Shown: positions 12,400 through 24,599 of the stretch, one piece after another
Layout of the letters: each line of letters opens with the position of its first letter
How positions within the stretch are numbered: the first letter of the stretch is position 1
Assembly (NCBI GenBank): GCA_015847255.1
Contig: JADLZK010005775.1
Location: 1 to 64,000 of the forward strand
Source: Hyparrhenia diplandra
Taxonomy: Eukaryota; Streptophyta; Magnoliopsida; Poales; Poaceae
Reading direction: 5' to 3'
Length of the DNA stretch: 64,000 nucleotides
The notes under the pieces: model-generated
Databases searched by the model: none
Told to the model about the DNA's origin: nothing
The model's input: the letters and a program-made list of their open reading frames with translations, nothing else
Translations under genes and position numbers: made by a program

Positions 12400-13528
12400 G
12401 ACCTTCAAGATGGGCAACATGCACTAAAGGTGAATTGCGACCAAGGTTACGTTAGACCGAGCAATATTGAGTGTACAAGTACAAGTACAAGGTGTCAGTC
12501 ATGAAGGTACCCAATTTATACGTGCATCTCAATCTATGTGAACAATGTAAGTATATTTAATTTCCTACTTCTTTACTTTTTTGGGAAAAGAAACATTTTG
12601 TGCCAATGTGGTTTTCGGAATTACATAAGTTATAAGTATATACACAATGAAACACGCACGCACAATCACCACAATGAATATGTTTACACAAACCCTATCT
12701 CAATCTATGAGCACCTTCGAAAGTACCCGCGAGTTAGGTAAGTCATCAAGGTACGTAATGGATTATTATAACCTGAATCATGCAAAAACAAACCACCCTG
12801 GCTTCCGCCAGTTCCTATCCAAGACATCCTATATTTAGTAGTAAACTAATCCTCCCTCTTCCCTAATTTTAATGTGACATATTGTCCACCTATGTTATCT
12901 GAGATATATATAGGACAGGAATATTTAAGAATAATTTTTGTTAGGAGCATCCTATATGATAAGGATATGGACGCTTTTGGTTTAGGAGAGGGCTCTTGAA
13001 GATAAAGGAGATGTAGGGCCGAATTAATCATATTTGGATAATTGTAATCTAGATTAGTAGCAGGTAAACCTCTTCCTATGTGTGGGTGAAGTTATGATTG
13101 CTTTGGCATGCAAAAATCAAAAGAAAGTATGCCCTATATTACTTTACCAGCATGTGGTATATGCCAAAAAAAAACTGATTGGTTAACTAAAAATGAATCC
13201 AGTTCTTATCATTATGATACATTTTTCAATACAGAAATAATAATATAGTAAACCTAATAATCACATGATTTTGTTAGCACTCGCCCCCTCATATTTGTAC
13301 TTATTTTTTTCCAATTAAAATTACACTTAACCTATTATAGAGGGAGCATAAGGTATTATTTACTGACCAAAGGGCTCATTTATATAGTTCAATCAAAAGA
13401 GTCGCAACATTATATGTTACAGTTACCCATATTTATACCGAAACTTTAATTTACCCTGTACTAGCAAGTTCTTAGTAAGGAAGGAATATATTTCCTTTAC
13501 ATAATGATGATATAAATTATATAAATCA
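12400..13528. other. AT-rich intergenic region, no gene seen
   Basis: Low-complexity AT-rich sequence with short open frames only. A CTCCCTC-like motif near 12853 recalls one end of a Stowaway-like MITE, but I could not find a matching second end. Confidence 0.4.
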
Positions 13529-13550
13529 CTAGCCCGTGCATATGCATGGG
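13529..13550 (-). mobile_element. Helitron 3' terminus on the minus strand
   Basis: On the minus strand a CCCATGCA/TGCACGGG imperfect stem runs directly into CTAG and a flanking T. It is weaker than the 16.1 kb end because the stem has a mismatch and there is no spacer. Confidence 0.55.
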
Positions 13551-16131
13551 TTGATGGCCCGTCACATCTAGACTTTGGCAATCCATAATCATTAGATCTA
13601 CTTTATTTTCTAGAAAATTACCCACCTTTGTCATTATTAGAGTTTTTGCCGGTCAGTTATGGAATAATAGAGCAAACACATTATCAACAACACCAACTGC
13701 AGGGTGGCGTGGACAAGCTTCTTATTCATGAACGGCTCCAGCATCTATCGATGTCTGAAGCTCCTGTGGATCATAACATGTTGTGTGCCTTCCCATGTAG
13801 ATCGATGGCGGCGCATTGTAGAAGCGAGAAGGATCATGGCGGTGTGCACTTCATCCCATGCGAGATGAATCCCGGCTGCCAGTAGCTAGGTTCCATCAAC
13901 ATATGGATGCACATAATCGGCAAGGACGCTATGGAATGACAACTCTGTATCTACATCAATTACACCATAGCACTGGCGATGTCGAGATGAGTATGGACCC
14001 CATCTACAATGGCTCCTACCCCAATGATGTCGCCAAGACCGAGAATGCAACACTACGGTGACTATCCGTAGTCCAACACCAAGCGTGACAAAGTGATACT
14101 ACATTGACTAATTAACTACCGGCAAACACTAATGAGGAAGGAGATGTTGCATAACTACCTACCCGCAAACACCCGATGAGGATGGCGACGCTACATCGAC
14201 TATGTTGGACATGAGACAAGATAAAGGCTTATCCTACACCGACTCCATCTACTCGACACAACACAATCTTGAGCCGATGTGATGATGATGCGGCGAGCAA
14301 GTTGATGTTCCAGCGGTGCTAAGCCAACTCCTCCTACTTAATTCGACAAGCACCGCATTACCATTGATTTCAACAAGGTGGTTGAGATGTTGCCCCGGCT
14401 ACTAACAACAATCAAACTAGGTGACAATTGACACATGGAGGAAGCGATTAATACGCTTCTGCTCTAAGCACCAACATCTAGACCACCGACCAAAATGTTT
14501 GATCCAAATTTTGCATCGAGGAGACCAGCATAACAGGGGGACAATATTAGGTGATACACATCAAGAAGAAAGGAAGGTGTGGCAGATAGGCTAGAGGTGC
14601 AACTCACGTCCGACGTTCACAACATCTACATCAATGCGCGGCATTGGTCACATGTGTTGACTAAAGGTATGGCCATGTTGCTAGGTCCCTACAATTAATA
14701 TTTACTTCACCACTAGCTACAATTTTTATTTTTAATTTTAATGTCTTTTGGATTACCAGAGAAATATGTTTTGATATATAATCTTGAAAAATAATGTTTT
14801 CATAAACTTAATAATAATGTCACCGAATTACTTGAATTACGTGCTAATGTTCTTTGAAAAATTAGGGGGTGCATGGAGTTATCAATAAAGCCTATACGAA
14901 AAACCCAATAATCCAAAAATTATAAAAGAGAATTAAATTAATCCAATAATATTTGTTATAAATTATATCTCCATCCTAAGTTTGAGTTAAGATAATCCTT
15001 TGACCCCTTAAGTTTACATTCAAATTACACAAACATGACACTATGAAAGATAATGTATAAAGTAATAGACACCTATGAAATCTCTACTTCAGCTACCCAT
15101 CCCAATCATTATAAAAAAATTAACAAAATCTCTCAAATGTAGATGTAAATGCTAATATAAGCTGTTTTGAACAGTAATTTCACGCCTATAAGTTCAAAGG
15201 AACATTAGTATAAATACTTATTTTGTGAAGCTTATCAAGCATGTAAATATATCCTTAGCAAAACTACGTTGTAATGGTATTTATAGTTCACTTTTAAGTT
15301 ATATTAACATTTGTATTGAAACATTATATAAATATTAGTTTCTTAATAGATATTTATTTAATAAAACGATACTAATACAATATAACAATTCAACATCTTG
15401 AGTGCCATGGTGCATCTTTGAGACAACTATTTATGACATTATCCAAACTAAAAGATGCTATAGCATAGGACCTAAAAAATATTCTTTGAAAAAATAAAAC
15501 ATGAAAATTTTGAATTAATAATAAAATAGCATTATAGTTTGAAAATTAATACGTGTAAAACTATGTTACAACAACTAGATCAAAAGCTAAAGGTTAAAGT
15601 ATATATTCTCATGATATCACAAAAAGGAAAAAAAAGAGTTTATACATTTTAAGTTTATTTGTTTGAACTGTATGCATATCGTCCAAAACAAGATTTATCA
15701 TAGAAACTATAACTCTTGAAATCAGTCTAATTTTAAAAAGATAGATTTGAACATTCTTACAAAAATCTAAAACCTTTTTTTTTCATCAAAAATTGGTAGA
15801 CGATAATCATTATAGTAAATAATAGCTATTATGTGTGAAGAATTAACAAGCTTAAAATTTAAGAAAAAAAAAGTATCAAAGGTTCTTACATGTTAAGCAA
15901 ATGTTTCAAATAAATGTATATTGGATTTTATTAGATGTGCCATATGGAATCTATGGATATGGATGAAGAAAGTATAAAAATCAATATTTGATAGATTATC
16001 ACAAAAAAAAAAAATGAACTATGGAGTATAGAGTAAGTATTATATAGTAATTACTTTAGGACATTAGAGAAGAGAAAAACATATTTGATATAAAAGTAAT
16101 TTTTATTAGTAAGTGTCTCACAAAATATTCT

Positions 16132-16163
16132 AACCCGTGCGAGAGCACGGGTTGGTGAACTAG
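16132..16163 (+). mobile_element. Helitron 3' terminus (hairpin + CTAG)
   Basis: Nine-bp perfect stem with a GAGA loop, six-base spacer, then CTAG|T. This is the diagnostic end of the plus-strand Helitron. Confidence 0.75.
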
Positions 16164-17769
16164 TGTATATAAACCGGAAATGGTGTAGCATCAATCGATC
16201 GAGCTACTTGCTACAGGCTACAGAATGATTTTTTTTTTCGGTGCATTATTCGGTTCCTGGGCCAAGGACACCTGTGTTCATTCATTCATTCATAAACCCG
16301 GGAAGCACAAAAGGACTGTATACTGTACATGCGGATAGAATAGGGAATCAATCCCTTGCCAGAGATGGAGGCCATAATCCTTTGCTTGGGAGCACTCGGA
16401 TCAGATGTCCCCAGGAGCCCCCAGGAAAGCGAAGGAAGGAAGGGGGATGCTTGCTTAGTTGGCCTCCGTGCTCATCTCTTATCATACAACCCAATAATGC
16501 TGTCAGAAACAGAAACCCAACTGGTGGCCATGATTTTGGTCCCCTGGAAACCGTGCATCCGTTCATGGCTCCTCTTGCAGTAGTAGGTCCGTCGTCCCCT
16601 ACCTTACCTCGCTGCACCATCCGGCCGCTTTCGTGTACTCGGTGTACGGGCATGTGTACGTCAACTGATATGACAAACTTCGCTGCAAGTTGCTCGTGGT
16701 TTCTCGAGAATCCAGATCATTGTTCATCGTGTAAACACAAAGGCACCGCGCGTGGACACTGAGACGAGACCGCACGCACCGCATTCTGAATGATGACCGG
16801 CCGGACGCCACGCCCGGGCGGGGGTAGTGCTGCTGCCTTGGCGATTTGGCGTGGATCGACAAGGTGCTATTGCTATTGCTAGCTCACCTGCCGCGGTCAC
16901 CTCATCAATCAGACCACCAAAGCACGCACCATCATCTCCATCCTCCATTTCGCCGTCTCGCCGCACGCCTGCAGCTGCAGGAATGAAGCCGCATCGCGAT
17001 CGCGGCGGGACAGTCCTTTGTCAGTATCCGCCGCAATGTCACAGCTAGCAAACACATCGCAAGTCTTTGGCATCTACTCTACGCCGTGGCAGGGCCAGGC
17101 CTACTAATCTCGAGCCCGTCAAGTCGACGTGATCCCCTGAGATTTCGGCCGTCGCCGCTTGCCTTGCTTTCCGACGGCCGTCTGGCCGCGAGTCACCGTC
17201 ACAGTAGTCAGTTGGATGCTGACGGTGTGGCGTGACCGGTGGTGAGTGAGCCAGGGACTGGGCATTTCTGGGCGAATTGCGGCGATTACTTGTTGCGATT
17301 GGATTCAGAAGCTGAATTATTATCGTGTCTCGGGGTAATTTCTGACCTACCATTGTTTGTTCTTGTTCTTGTTGTCGCGTCGTGTGTCGCTGTCGGGATT
17401 CGTTGGAGTGATTTTTGACAAAGCAGAGTGATAAACATTAGCCAGAGAAATCTATCAAAAAGAAAAAAGCAAGAGAATCATTAACATGCCAGTGTTTTTC
17501 TGGTATTTTCGGTTGCACACACAGAACGCCTTTTCTTCTGGATCACAGGACACTGGTTGTGCTTGCTCAATGATTGAGGTGAGGTCTTTCTCACAGTGTT
17601 CATTACTGTGCTCTGGTTTGTAGGTCGGCGTCAGGGCATAGGGGAGTGAGCAGCAGAACTCAACACACCCTAGTAATAGCGACGTGGTGCACGAAGCCTA
17701 GGCTTAATCCAGTGACGAAAACCTGGCATTACCTTCAGACAGTGACCAGCAGGCCTCCACGCGTGCATC
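16164..17769. other. Intergenic, moderately GC-rich, no gene recognised
   Basis: Several overlapping frames of 60-170 codons occur on both strands, none with a recognisable domain. Nothing else was identified. Confidence 0.4.
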
Positions 17770-18039
17770 GCCTTGTTTAGATTGCTAAAATTTCTTAACT
17801 CCTTTTCCACTCTCCCTCCATCAAATCATATTAAATACACTAAAAGGCGTGTTTGGAGTATAAAATATGCGTAAAAAATAACTAATTATACAGTTTAGAT
17901 ATGCATTCAGGGAGGCGATTATTTTGAGTCTATTTATTTATGGTAGGATAATATTTACCACAAACGAAAAAAGCGAAACGCGTCTACAAGTGCGCTACAT
18001 GAGTTCCAACTGTTACTTTTATAAGCATCTAAACAAGGC
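17770..18039. mobile_element. MITE with GCCTTGTTTAGAT terminal inverted repeats
   Basis: The left end GCCTTGTTTAGAT (17770-17782) is the exact reverse complement of ATCTAAACAAGGC (18027-18039). The interior is AT-rich and non-coding, 270 bp in all. CCTTGTTTAG ends are common in small grass DNA elements, usually placed with hAT-type MITEs. Target duplication not evident. Confidence 0.75.
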
Positions 18040-18944
18040 CGACTGTTAGCTCTTCTTCACATGTGAAAACTTCAGGCTCGCTCAGTCGCTCGGCGCTCTG
18101 GACAGGCAAGTGGCGCAGAAGAGCCTCTTGTTTTATTACTGCGGCACGTTGCTTGATAATGCATGATGCACATGCTGCTGGAGTAGTATTACTGTGACTC
18201 TGTGAGTGCTGACACTGTCACACTGAGGGTCTCAGACGGTGAGCCCATGTATACACATGCAATTGTTACTGTGATTGCTTTATTTAGGATCCACGGTTTT
18301 TGTCACTTGTGTACGTAGTACCAAAAACTGCAGCCTTCCCTGTAAAAAATCGCCGATGGCAGCTGCCATCTTCTGCGAAAAAAAACGCTGCAGCTTTCGC
18401 TGCAACCGCAAAGGTGCTGCTGCTGTGCTGCATTGCACTCGCAACGGGCGATCCCTGCAACTCGCAGCAACCAAGGTTAATTAATCCATCCACACCGAAC
18501 CGAACCACACCGAACGCTTGCTGGTACTTACGTGCAGTAAGAAGGGCAGGTGAAATCGTAGAAGGGTAGAGAGAGGAGACTTGAAGGGCTTGGGATCCTC
18601 GCTCGCATGTGCGGCGAGACGACTGACTGACTCCTGGTTCGTGCGGGTGAGCTTGTCAACCAGAGCAGGTAGGCCGTGCACGTGCGACCATGTGCATCGG
18701 GGGAGCACCGCGATTCGTCGCCGTTTCGTACGTGCCTAGGGTATAAAATAACTCGGAGTCACGTCTCCACACGGGCGTGACTGAATGAATTTCAAAAAAC
18801 AGTATATTCAGATTCATAGCTACGTGCCCAAATTTCTGTAGTTTTACTATTCTTCTAACGAAAAATACAAAAGGAAGTACAAAATCTAAGTCGGTAGCGA
18901 AACTATATCCCTCAGAAAAACGGGAAGCAATCAGGCCTGATTTT
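18040..18944. other. Intergenic spacer, no gene recognised
   Basis: Short open frames only. A run of imperfect CTGCAG/CTGCTG motifs lies at 18325-18440. Confidence 0.35.
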
Positions 18945-20035
18945 AAAAAAAAAAAAAGTCTAATTCTAGTAGCTCAACTTTTGCGAAAGTTTAGATTTTG
19001 GTCCTCAACTCAGCGGAACAAAAAGCGGGCCCCTCAACTTTTAAAACCGTGCAGATTTCATCCCGCCGGTGGGTTTGGACGGTGGTTTACAGTAACTCCA
19101 GTTTTGCTACGGTGGCCGTGGTTTTTTTTTTTTTTTTCTTTTCTTATTTATTTAATTTGAATCTTTCAAAAATCATAGTAAATCGCAGAAAAAATTCATA
19201 AAATAGAAAATCCAATTTTGTTGGACTCCACATGAATAGAACTACACTTAATGAATATATAATATGGTATACTTTAGTACAAAGTTTTTTGCTAGAAGGT
19301 TTTGCCTTTTTTTTATTTATTTCAGCTCAATCTTTAAAAAAATCATAGTAAATTACAGAAAAATTATAAAATAAAAAATTCAATTTTGTTGGACTCCACA
19401 TGGCGCGCAATAACACGATACGTAGTTCTTGTGGCTCTTTAACTAGGGTTAGGTTAGCTAGGTTTTTTACGTTGTGCGTCTGCGTGCGATGCGTCTGCGC
19501 CAATTTTGATCGATGGATCTGGCCCTTGATAAATTAAATAGTCACCTATATATATTTTATTGTATAAAGATGTTCATGTGGAGTCTAGCAAAATTGGTTT
19601 TTCAATTTTATGATTTTTTTATAATTTATTATGATTTTTAAATATTGAGATGAAATAAATAAAAAAGAAAAAGGCAAAACCTTCATAGCAAAAATTTTAT
19701 ATTAAAGTATACCTGATTATATATTTATTGTGTAGCTCTACTTATGTGGAGTCCAACAAAATTAGATTTTCTATTTTATGAATTTTCTATGATTTACTAT
19801 GATTTTGAAAAGATTTAGCAAAATAAATAAGAAAAGGGAAAAACCGAAAACCACCTTCATCAGAAAGCAAAACCGGAGTTATCAGAAGGAAAACCACCGC
19901 CCAAACCCGCCGAGAGGACGAAATCTGCGCGGTTTGAAAAGATGAGGGGCCGTTTGTCCGATTTTAGGTTGAGGGACCAAAACGACTTTAAGCAAAAGCA
20001 GGACCGAAAGTTGGACTTTTTTCCATTTTAAAAAT
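18945..20035. mobile_element. Fold-back element with long inverted arms and nested inner repeats
   Basis: The outer arms (about 18945-19100 and 19855-20035) are inverted copies: phrases such as GGTCCTCAACT, CCCCTCAACTTTTAAAACCG and GGGTTTGGACGGTGG reappear reversed on the right. Inside, the motif AATTTTGTTGGACTCCACATG occurs directly at about 19213 and 19381 and inverted at about 19574 and 19743, so the whole element folds into a long hairpin with a layered stem. No coding capacity. Arms differ by many substitutions, so it is old. Confidence 0.75.
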
Positions 20036-21249
20036 ATGTAGCTGGGCCTCGTTCATGCGCCTAAAGAATGGGCTACAAAATGAAACACTTTGATTTCATC
20101 GAAGTTTCTTCTTGGGCTTCTACGTCGTTGAAAAGGCTTGCTTCATCGAATTTTATTGGGCCGTTCAACATTATAAGGTTTTTGGCCTTGGGTACGATCG
20201 TATGCGGCCCTGGGTCGTACTTTTGGTCCGTTAGCCTGTTACACTTACACAAGCACTCCGCGGGCCGCAACTACAAGCTTGCGGCCGTTTTCAGTTCACT
20301 GCATACAGCAGGTGTCGTACTGAACAATGGAATTCCATTCAACAAGTTCCTCAGTTCATCATGTGATTTTTTTTTTACTATATCTATTTGTTTTGAAAGT
20401 CGTAGCTTGGGTACACACAGACCGATACGACTAATAGTTGGAAGAGGAGAATGGGAAAAGGGTAATGGCAAGGTTGGATTTCCTGAAGGCTGCAGCCAAA
20501 TTCCGGTCCTGGGATCATCAAAAAGTCAGTAATTTGAACCGTTCAGCAGAAGCCACAGCGAGACAAAAACAAACAAGACACATATTTCCACTTTTCCAGC
20601 TTGGCAGTCAAACGAAACACCTAGCAGAACCTTCTCCGGCGCCGTTATCCATTAACCATATGACCATATTTCGCGTCCCGTTCTCGCGTGAGATCAGCAA
20701 AAGAGGAAGCATTCTAGGTCTAGCTTGCCCCGGATGCGGAACCAGCCTTCGGTTTGGACGGTTTGGACTGACCAGACCAGACCAGCCGGCCTGCGACTGC
20801 AAACCGAGCGGAGGGGAGGCTGTGTCTCAAAAGTCAGCGAGGGGGCAGCCACCTTCCCCCGGCCCAGATCGAGCGAGCTGGCCTCATTTTCTCCACCACG
20901 CTTTTGTTTCAGTTGGTGGGTGAGGCGTTTACTTGGTGATCACCGAGTTGGACAAGCAAAGCAACCACCAACCAAACCCGTCGGCTGGACTACTGGGTGG
21001 TGGGAAAAACGCGCCACCCTCGCTTGCACTTGCACGCCTGCAGGTCCAAGTTGCCTCGCCATCTGTTTCTGCCTTTTGCCGTATCGAGGTTAGCCATGGT
21101 CGGGGCCGGGGAAAACGGGGTTTAGGAGCAGATCATCGTGGAGGTACGACGACGGACATGGAGCTATGGTTGTAGAATCATCGGTCCCCTGGCCCCTATA
21201 TACTATAGTATAAAGATGGATAGTAGTAAGAACTACGTTTGTGTTTCCT

Positions 21250-21283
<34 letters not shown>

Positions 21284-21864
21284 GGTGTAACAGTATCTGC
21301 TGTACTGGAGACATGCTCTAGTGTTGGTGCCGGCGTGGCGCGTTTCGTCTCAGTATACTTATTTTCCGTACACGAAGACGATCGAGGTGGGTGATGATGC
21401 AGCGGAGACTTGAGGATAAACATCAACATTCGAGGATTACCTATCACTACCAGCACCATGCAGTCTGAACCTGCACTCAGGGTTGAAATTTTTTCTATTT
21501 GTGATTTTTTGATACGATTACTAATACTAATAAGATGAGTTAAATGCTCATGAGGCACGCGGTAGAAACATAAATATTAGAAATTCTTAATTCTTAAAAA
21601 TATAAATACATCCGGCCTTCTACTCGGCATCATCTAATCAGTATTGTTAGTAATAGTATCAGATCTAATCCATTTGTATTAGTCAAAATTGCCTACTCCC
21701 CTCATCATTAAAAAAACACAATTCTAGCTGTGAATCCGGACATGCGTGTATTGTCAGTAATAGTTTCAAATCTAATCCAATCTATTTTGCAAAGATTGCT
21801 TACCACCTACTCAGTAACCCCTAACGTTTATCAAATCACTCTATCATATATTTATGTAAAATAA
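20036..21864. other. Intergenic, with a 30-bp poly(A) run, no gene recognised
   Basis: 20040-21180 has open frames up to about 160 codons without recognisable domains. A perfect A30 run lies at 21251-21280; it could be the tail of a decayed retroposon, but no target duplication was found. Confidence 0.4.
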
Positions 21865-21866
21865 TA

Positions 21867-22100
21867 CTTCCTCCATCCCAAATTATATTTACATTTTGAT
21901 TTTTTTACTTCAAATATGATCACTCGGCTTATTTAAAAATTTTATGCAAACATATCCAAATTTAAGTCATTCTTGAAGAAAAAATTATTAATAAATCAAG
22001 CTATGCCACAAAAGTGATATTTTGCCTATTTTCGAATAAAACAAGTGGTCAAACTTGGTATAAAAAAATCAAACGTTTTTATAATCTGGGATGGAGGAAC
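21867..22100. mobile_element. Stowaway-like (Tc1/mariner) MITE
   Basis: Ends CTTCCTCCATCCCA (left) and TGGGATGGAGGAAC (right) form inverted repeats of about 13 bp. A TA dinucleotide flanks both sides (21865-21866 and 22101-22102), as expected for Tc1/mariner. 234 bp, AT-rich, non-coding. Confidence 0.8.
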
Positions 22101-22219
22101 TAAATTATACGTAACTCAACTATATATTACCATTAAAGATTACGTAAAGTAACTTAAAAGCTAATAAATTCTACCTCAATCATATCATTTTTTGAAAGAA
22201 AGTCTAACAATGCTTCTAC

Positions 22220-22860
22220 CAGTGGAGACTTAAGCTTTTAAGCACAGTGGGTGCACCAAATTTTTATATATACAAATCGGTAAATTATTTATAATTCAGT
22301 AAAACTATATTATAATTTGGTAAAAACGAAGTTAAATCTTAATATAAATTGTTTAAATGTAATACAATTATCTCGAAATATAGTAATATGAGAGACTTAT
22401 AGTACTACTTGTTTATCCGCCGCTTTCCCAATGAGGTTTTTAGTGATGAGGTGTACAAGTGAGCTAGCGCAAAAAACACACTGAGTGCACGTGGATGGAA
22501 ATGGAACTGAGGCCCTGCTGTTTCGAAAGAATCTAGTTCATTCCCCGTCTCAAATGATCTGATCTGGTTAACCATGCATTCGTGCAAATTATCTTACTTT
22601 TTCTTTTACCAGTAGCTTGTTAATGATTATCTGAATTACCCAAGAATTATTAAAAAAAGTAATGTAAGTACATTATTGTAGAATACATTTTTCTGGTCTG
22701 GGCCTCGGCCTATCGCACATGCGGAGCGGAACTGCTGGTCCGCCTTGGTCTGCTGCACGCGGAGTTGCTGGAGTGGATGAGTATGCATCATGGTTGTATG
22801 TATGATATGCGGGCCATAGGGGGATTGGTGGACCCCTGACCCCCTGTGGGTCCGCCACTG
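22220..22860. mobile_element. hAT-like non-autonomous DNA transposon with TSD GCTTCTA(C/A)
   Basis: Starts CAGTGG and ends CCACTG, exact six-base inverted ends with further looser complementarity (GGGTGCACC versus GGTGGACCCC). The flanks are GCTTCTAC (22212-22219) and GCTTCTAA (22861-22868), an 8-bp target duplication with one mismatch, the size typical of hAT. No transposase coding. Confidence 0.7.
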
Positions 22861-22868
22861 GCTTCTAA

Positions 22869-23826
22869 GATGCATTTCTACTTTACTTGCTGCTATGATT
22901 GTTAACCTAGGAAAAAACATTCAAGGTATGCATGGAAAAAATTTAAACACATGTTGAATACACATTAAGGTTAAATGCAAAGGTAAAAAATATTAATGGA
23001 CATGCAAAAGTATATAGAGGTAACAATTTATCACAAGCAGATGAAAAAAGGTAAGAAATCATCTATGTAAGTGCTCTATTAGGATGCACACACATAACAT
23101 GAAAGAGCATCAGCTGAGCACACGCCAAAAAACACAAGGAAAGCGCTACGCGGGGAAAGATGAACTAGGGGAAATAGATAGAGCAAAAGAAATTATTTAT
23201 GAGCATTATGTTATGATATACATATAAACTAGAGATACTTTCAACTACATATGTATCTAACAAACATAAAAATAAAATGCGATACAAACTGAACAGTTAT
23301 GAATAAGAATCCAAAACTAAAAAAAGAGAGAGGGAGAATAAGAATCCAAAAAGTGCACATGAGAATTTGTAGTTGCTGAACTTAATCACAACCGAATACG
23401 AACAAAGAAAACATCCACATGGTTATTATACTAAAATATGTGTGCAAACGTGAAAAAGCACAAAAAGTAAGCTGTTTTGATTCTTTAACCATAAATCTAC
23501 TACACCTATATAGGGAACCCCCACTTGCCTAATTCTCTCGCATCTCCTTGGGCATGTCCTCATCCACTCCCTTTCATCCATGCATGCTCTCCGCTACTTC
23601 AGAAGATGGGCAACCAGACACCGTTACGTGTAACCATTCCCATTCAACAACCATATGCATGCAAACCTTTCCCATTCCACCAGCGTATACATGCAACATG
23701 CAATGAATATTTCCTGATTAATATCCATCTTAATCACCTTTATAAAAAGTATCCCCATTCCTCTCCCCTTCCTCCACTCACGCAGGGCCATTGTGCCTTT
23801 TAATTTCTATCATAATTTGTTTCTCA
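22869..23826. other. AT-rich spacer, no gene recognised
   Basis: Mostly AT-rich with short frames. Nothing identified. Confidence 0.35.
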
Positions 23827-24364
23827 TCTCTATATATACACAATGCTCCACACAGATGGAACAGGAACCATCCGCAGGAAGTGTTGTGAGCTTATGCTTC
23901 TTCTGCATACTATTGGTTTCTGAATCCTGAAATGACAGATGCCCATGGTTCAATTTGATGTCTCTCCTAATATTCTAATATGCAGGGATCTAAAAAACAT
24001 CCGACGCAAGTCATGGAGCAACTTGGTCATATGCAGCAATAAAATCTCATAAGGTAATTCAGGGTCGTTTTTGAGGTTTTGTTTATTTGATCTCCCTTCC
24101 TACTGTAAGCATCTTTTAGGATATGACGGCTATGCCAATTCTGATGTAAGGTCTATAGTTTAGCTGATTAATAATAATAAAAAAGTTCCCAACTATATAA
24201 TAATATTTATATTGTGCAAACTGCAAACTATATATAATGTCTTTCGCACTTCATACCTAACATTTCTGTGGATTTTTTCACTAAATATGAACTCGAGTAA
24301 TTATTTTTCAGTCACAAGATGTCATTTTTTAAATTCTGCAGCAACAGCGCGGGTATTCACCTAG
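23827..24364 (+). mobile_element. Complete small non-autonomous Helitron
   Basis: Begins TCTCTATATATAC directly after a host A (23826) and ends with a GC-rich terminal motif (GCAGCAACAGCGCGGG), a short spacer TATTCAC and CTAG (24361-24364), then host T. The A|T target, TC start and CTAG end all fit. 538 bp, no coding. The start and end phrases closely resemble well-known grass Helitron termini. Confidence 0.8.
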
Positions 24365-24599
24365 TAATTAATATAAACACATTCTTCAACTCGATCCTTC
24401 CATCCTTCCCCTTAAATATAAAAACAGTCTTATACTCGATCCTTCCGTGCTTCCCTTTCCCATCAAACCAGGGGCACCAAACTGCTCCCTTCTCCTCGAA
24501 GCTGCTCCGGCATGCCCTCATCACTAGTGTGGACCATGACAAGCTTAGACAGGCCTAGCTTCAACGAAGACAGGCCTCCATGCTTTGCACACCAAACCG

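Larger units (their letters stand above)
13529..16163. mobile_element. Helitron block bounded by two outward-facing Helitron 3' ends
   Basis: Right end, plus strand: hairpin AACCCGTGC-GAGA-GCACGGGTT at 16132-16153, then GGTGAA and CTAG at 16160-16163 followed by T. Left end, minus strand: the reverse complement of 13529-13550 reads CCCATGCATATGCACGGG then CTAG followed by T. Both match the Helitron 3' signature (GC-rich hairpin a few bases before CTRR, host T after). The interior is AT-rich with no Rep/helicase coding; part of 13620-14680 has moderate GC and short open frames but no domain I recognise. No 5' TC end was fixed, so this may be two elements nested or abutted. Confidence 0.65.

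Noticed and set aside
12846..13350. Stowaway-like MITE suggested by CTCCCTC at 12853
   Set aside because: The opposite end (AGAGGGAGCATAA near 13337) does not pair beyond about seven bases and lacks a matching TA context.
16241..16762. 173-codon plus-strand frame
   Set aside because: No homology recognised and no codon bias like the host exons.
21251..21280. A30 tract as retroposon tail
   Set aside because: No target duplication, and no element body recognised upstream.
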